Assembly (NCBI GenBank): GCA_016302545.1
Contig: JAEDNK010000095.1
Location: forward strand, 1 to 5,907
Length of the DNA: 5,907 nt
Origin: Bacillota bacterium
GTDB lineage: Bacteria > Bacillota > Clostridia > Peptostreptococcales > Anaerovoracaceae
Direction of reading: 5' to 3'
A program made the position numbers and the translations under genes. Below the pieces are notes generated by a model that was not told the DNA's origin, searched no databases, and worked only from the letters and a program-made list of their open reading frames with translations. Below are positions 5,863-5,907 of the stretch, piece after piece; the first letter of the stretch is position 1, and each line of letters starts with the position of its first letter.

Positions 5863-5907
5863 TTATTCCGGATTGTCATATTCCGGATTGTCGTATTCCG
5901 AGTCTTT
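5863..5907 (-). CDS. C-terminal end of an unidentified protein with an acidic (EYDNP) repeat tail (partial)
   Basis: Reading the - strand from the right edge, 14 codons give KDSEYDNPEYDNPE followed by TAA at 5865-5863. The frame is supported by the intrinsic terminator that begins 30 bases after the stop, and by the fact that the 15-base repeat unit differs only at a synonymous Tyr codon (TAC/TAT). The tail is acidic and Asn/Pro-rich, so probably disordered. The protein cannot be identified from this fragment; the rest lies beyond the window. Confidence 0.65.
   Translation of the reverse strand, partial: KDSEYDNPEYDNPE

Noticed and set aside
5757..5906. An alternative - strand frame open from the right edge through to a TAG at 5757-5759
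   Set aside because: It reads straight through the intrinsic terminator and the 11-bp repeat and gives a composition unlike a real protein end. The frame ending at 5863 just before the terminator is the better reading.

Overview
The window reads as ordinary chromosomal DNA from a Gram-positive anaerobe of the Bacillota, most likely a Clostridia member. Base composition is balanced, Shine-Dalgarno sites are strong (GGAGG, AGGAGG), genes are tightly packed, and the proteins resemble firmicute families. This placement is inferred from protein style and gene order, not from any marker gene. There is no sign of phage, IS element, CRISPR array, tRNA or rRNA.

Left half (1-2964, + strand): a run of three co-oriented genes. 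These are the C-terminal 368 residues of an oligoendopeptidase F (M3 zinc peptidase, cut by the window edge), NAD kinase, and an RluA-family rRNA pseudouridine synthase with an N-terminal S4 domain. Gaps of 39 and 21 bases and no terminator suggest one transcript. The order pepF, nadK, rluA-like matches the yjbG...nadF-yjbO neighbourhood of Bacillus subtilis with the intervening genes absent.

Right half (2959-5723, - strand): a MurE-type peptidoglycan ligase and, upstream of it, a protein of unknown function built from two copies of a P-loop ATPase module. The MurE protein looks more like the streptococcal/lactobacillar lysine-adding branch than the DNPR/GKGHE meso-diaminopimelate branch. The ATPase has an intact Walker A in copy 1 and a destroyed one in copy 2, and starts at TTG behind a perfect AGGAGG. 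A good sigma-A-type promoter for murE overlaps the 3' end of the ATPase gene, and a 10-bp stem-loop lies just upstream of the murE ribosome binding site. The two halves converge and overlap by six bases on the palindrome CTATAG, which provides a stop codon on both strands.

Right edge (5724-5907, - strand): the last 14 codons of another gene, ending in a short (EYDNP) repeat, followed by an 11-bp tandem repeat and an intrinsic terminator. The ATPase gene begins after this, from its own probable promoter.

Most of the window is housekeeping: peptide turnover, NADP supply, rRNA modification and cell-wall precursor synthesis. The least understood parts are the duplicated ATPase and the amino-acid specificity of the MurE-like ligase. 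I see no clear new multi-gene system.
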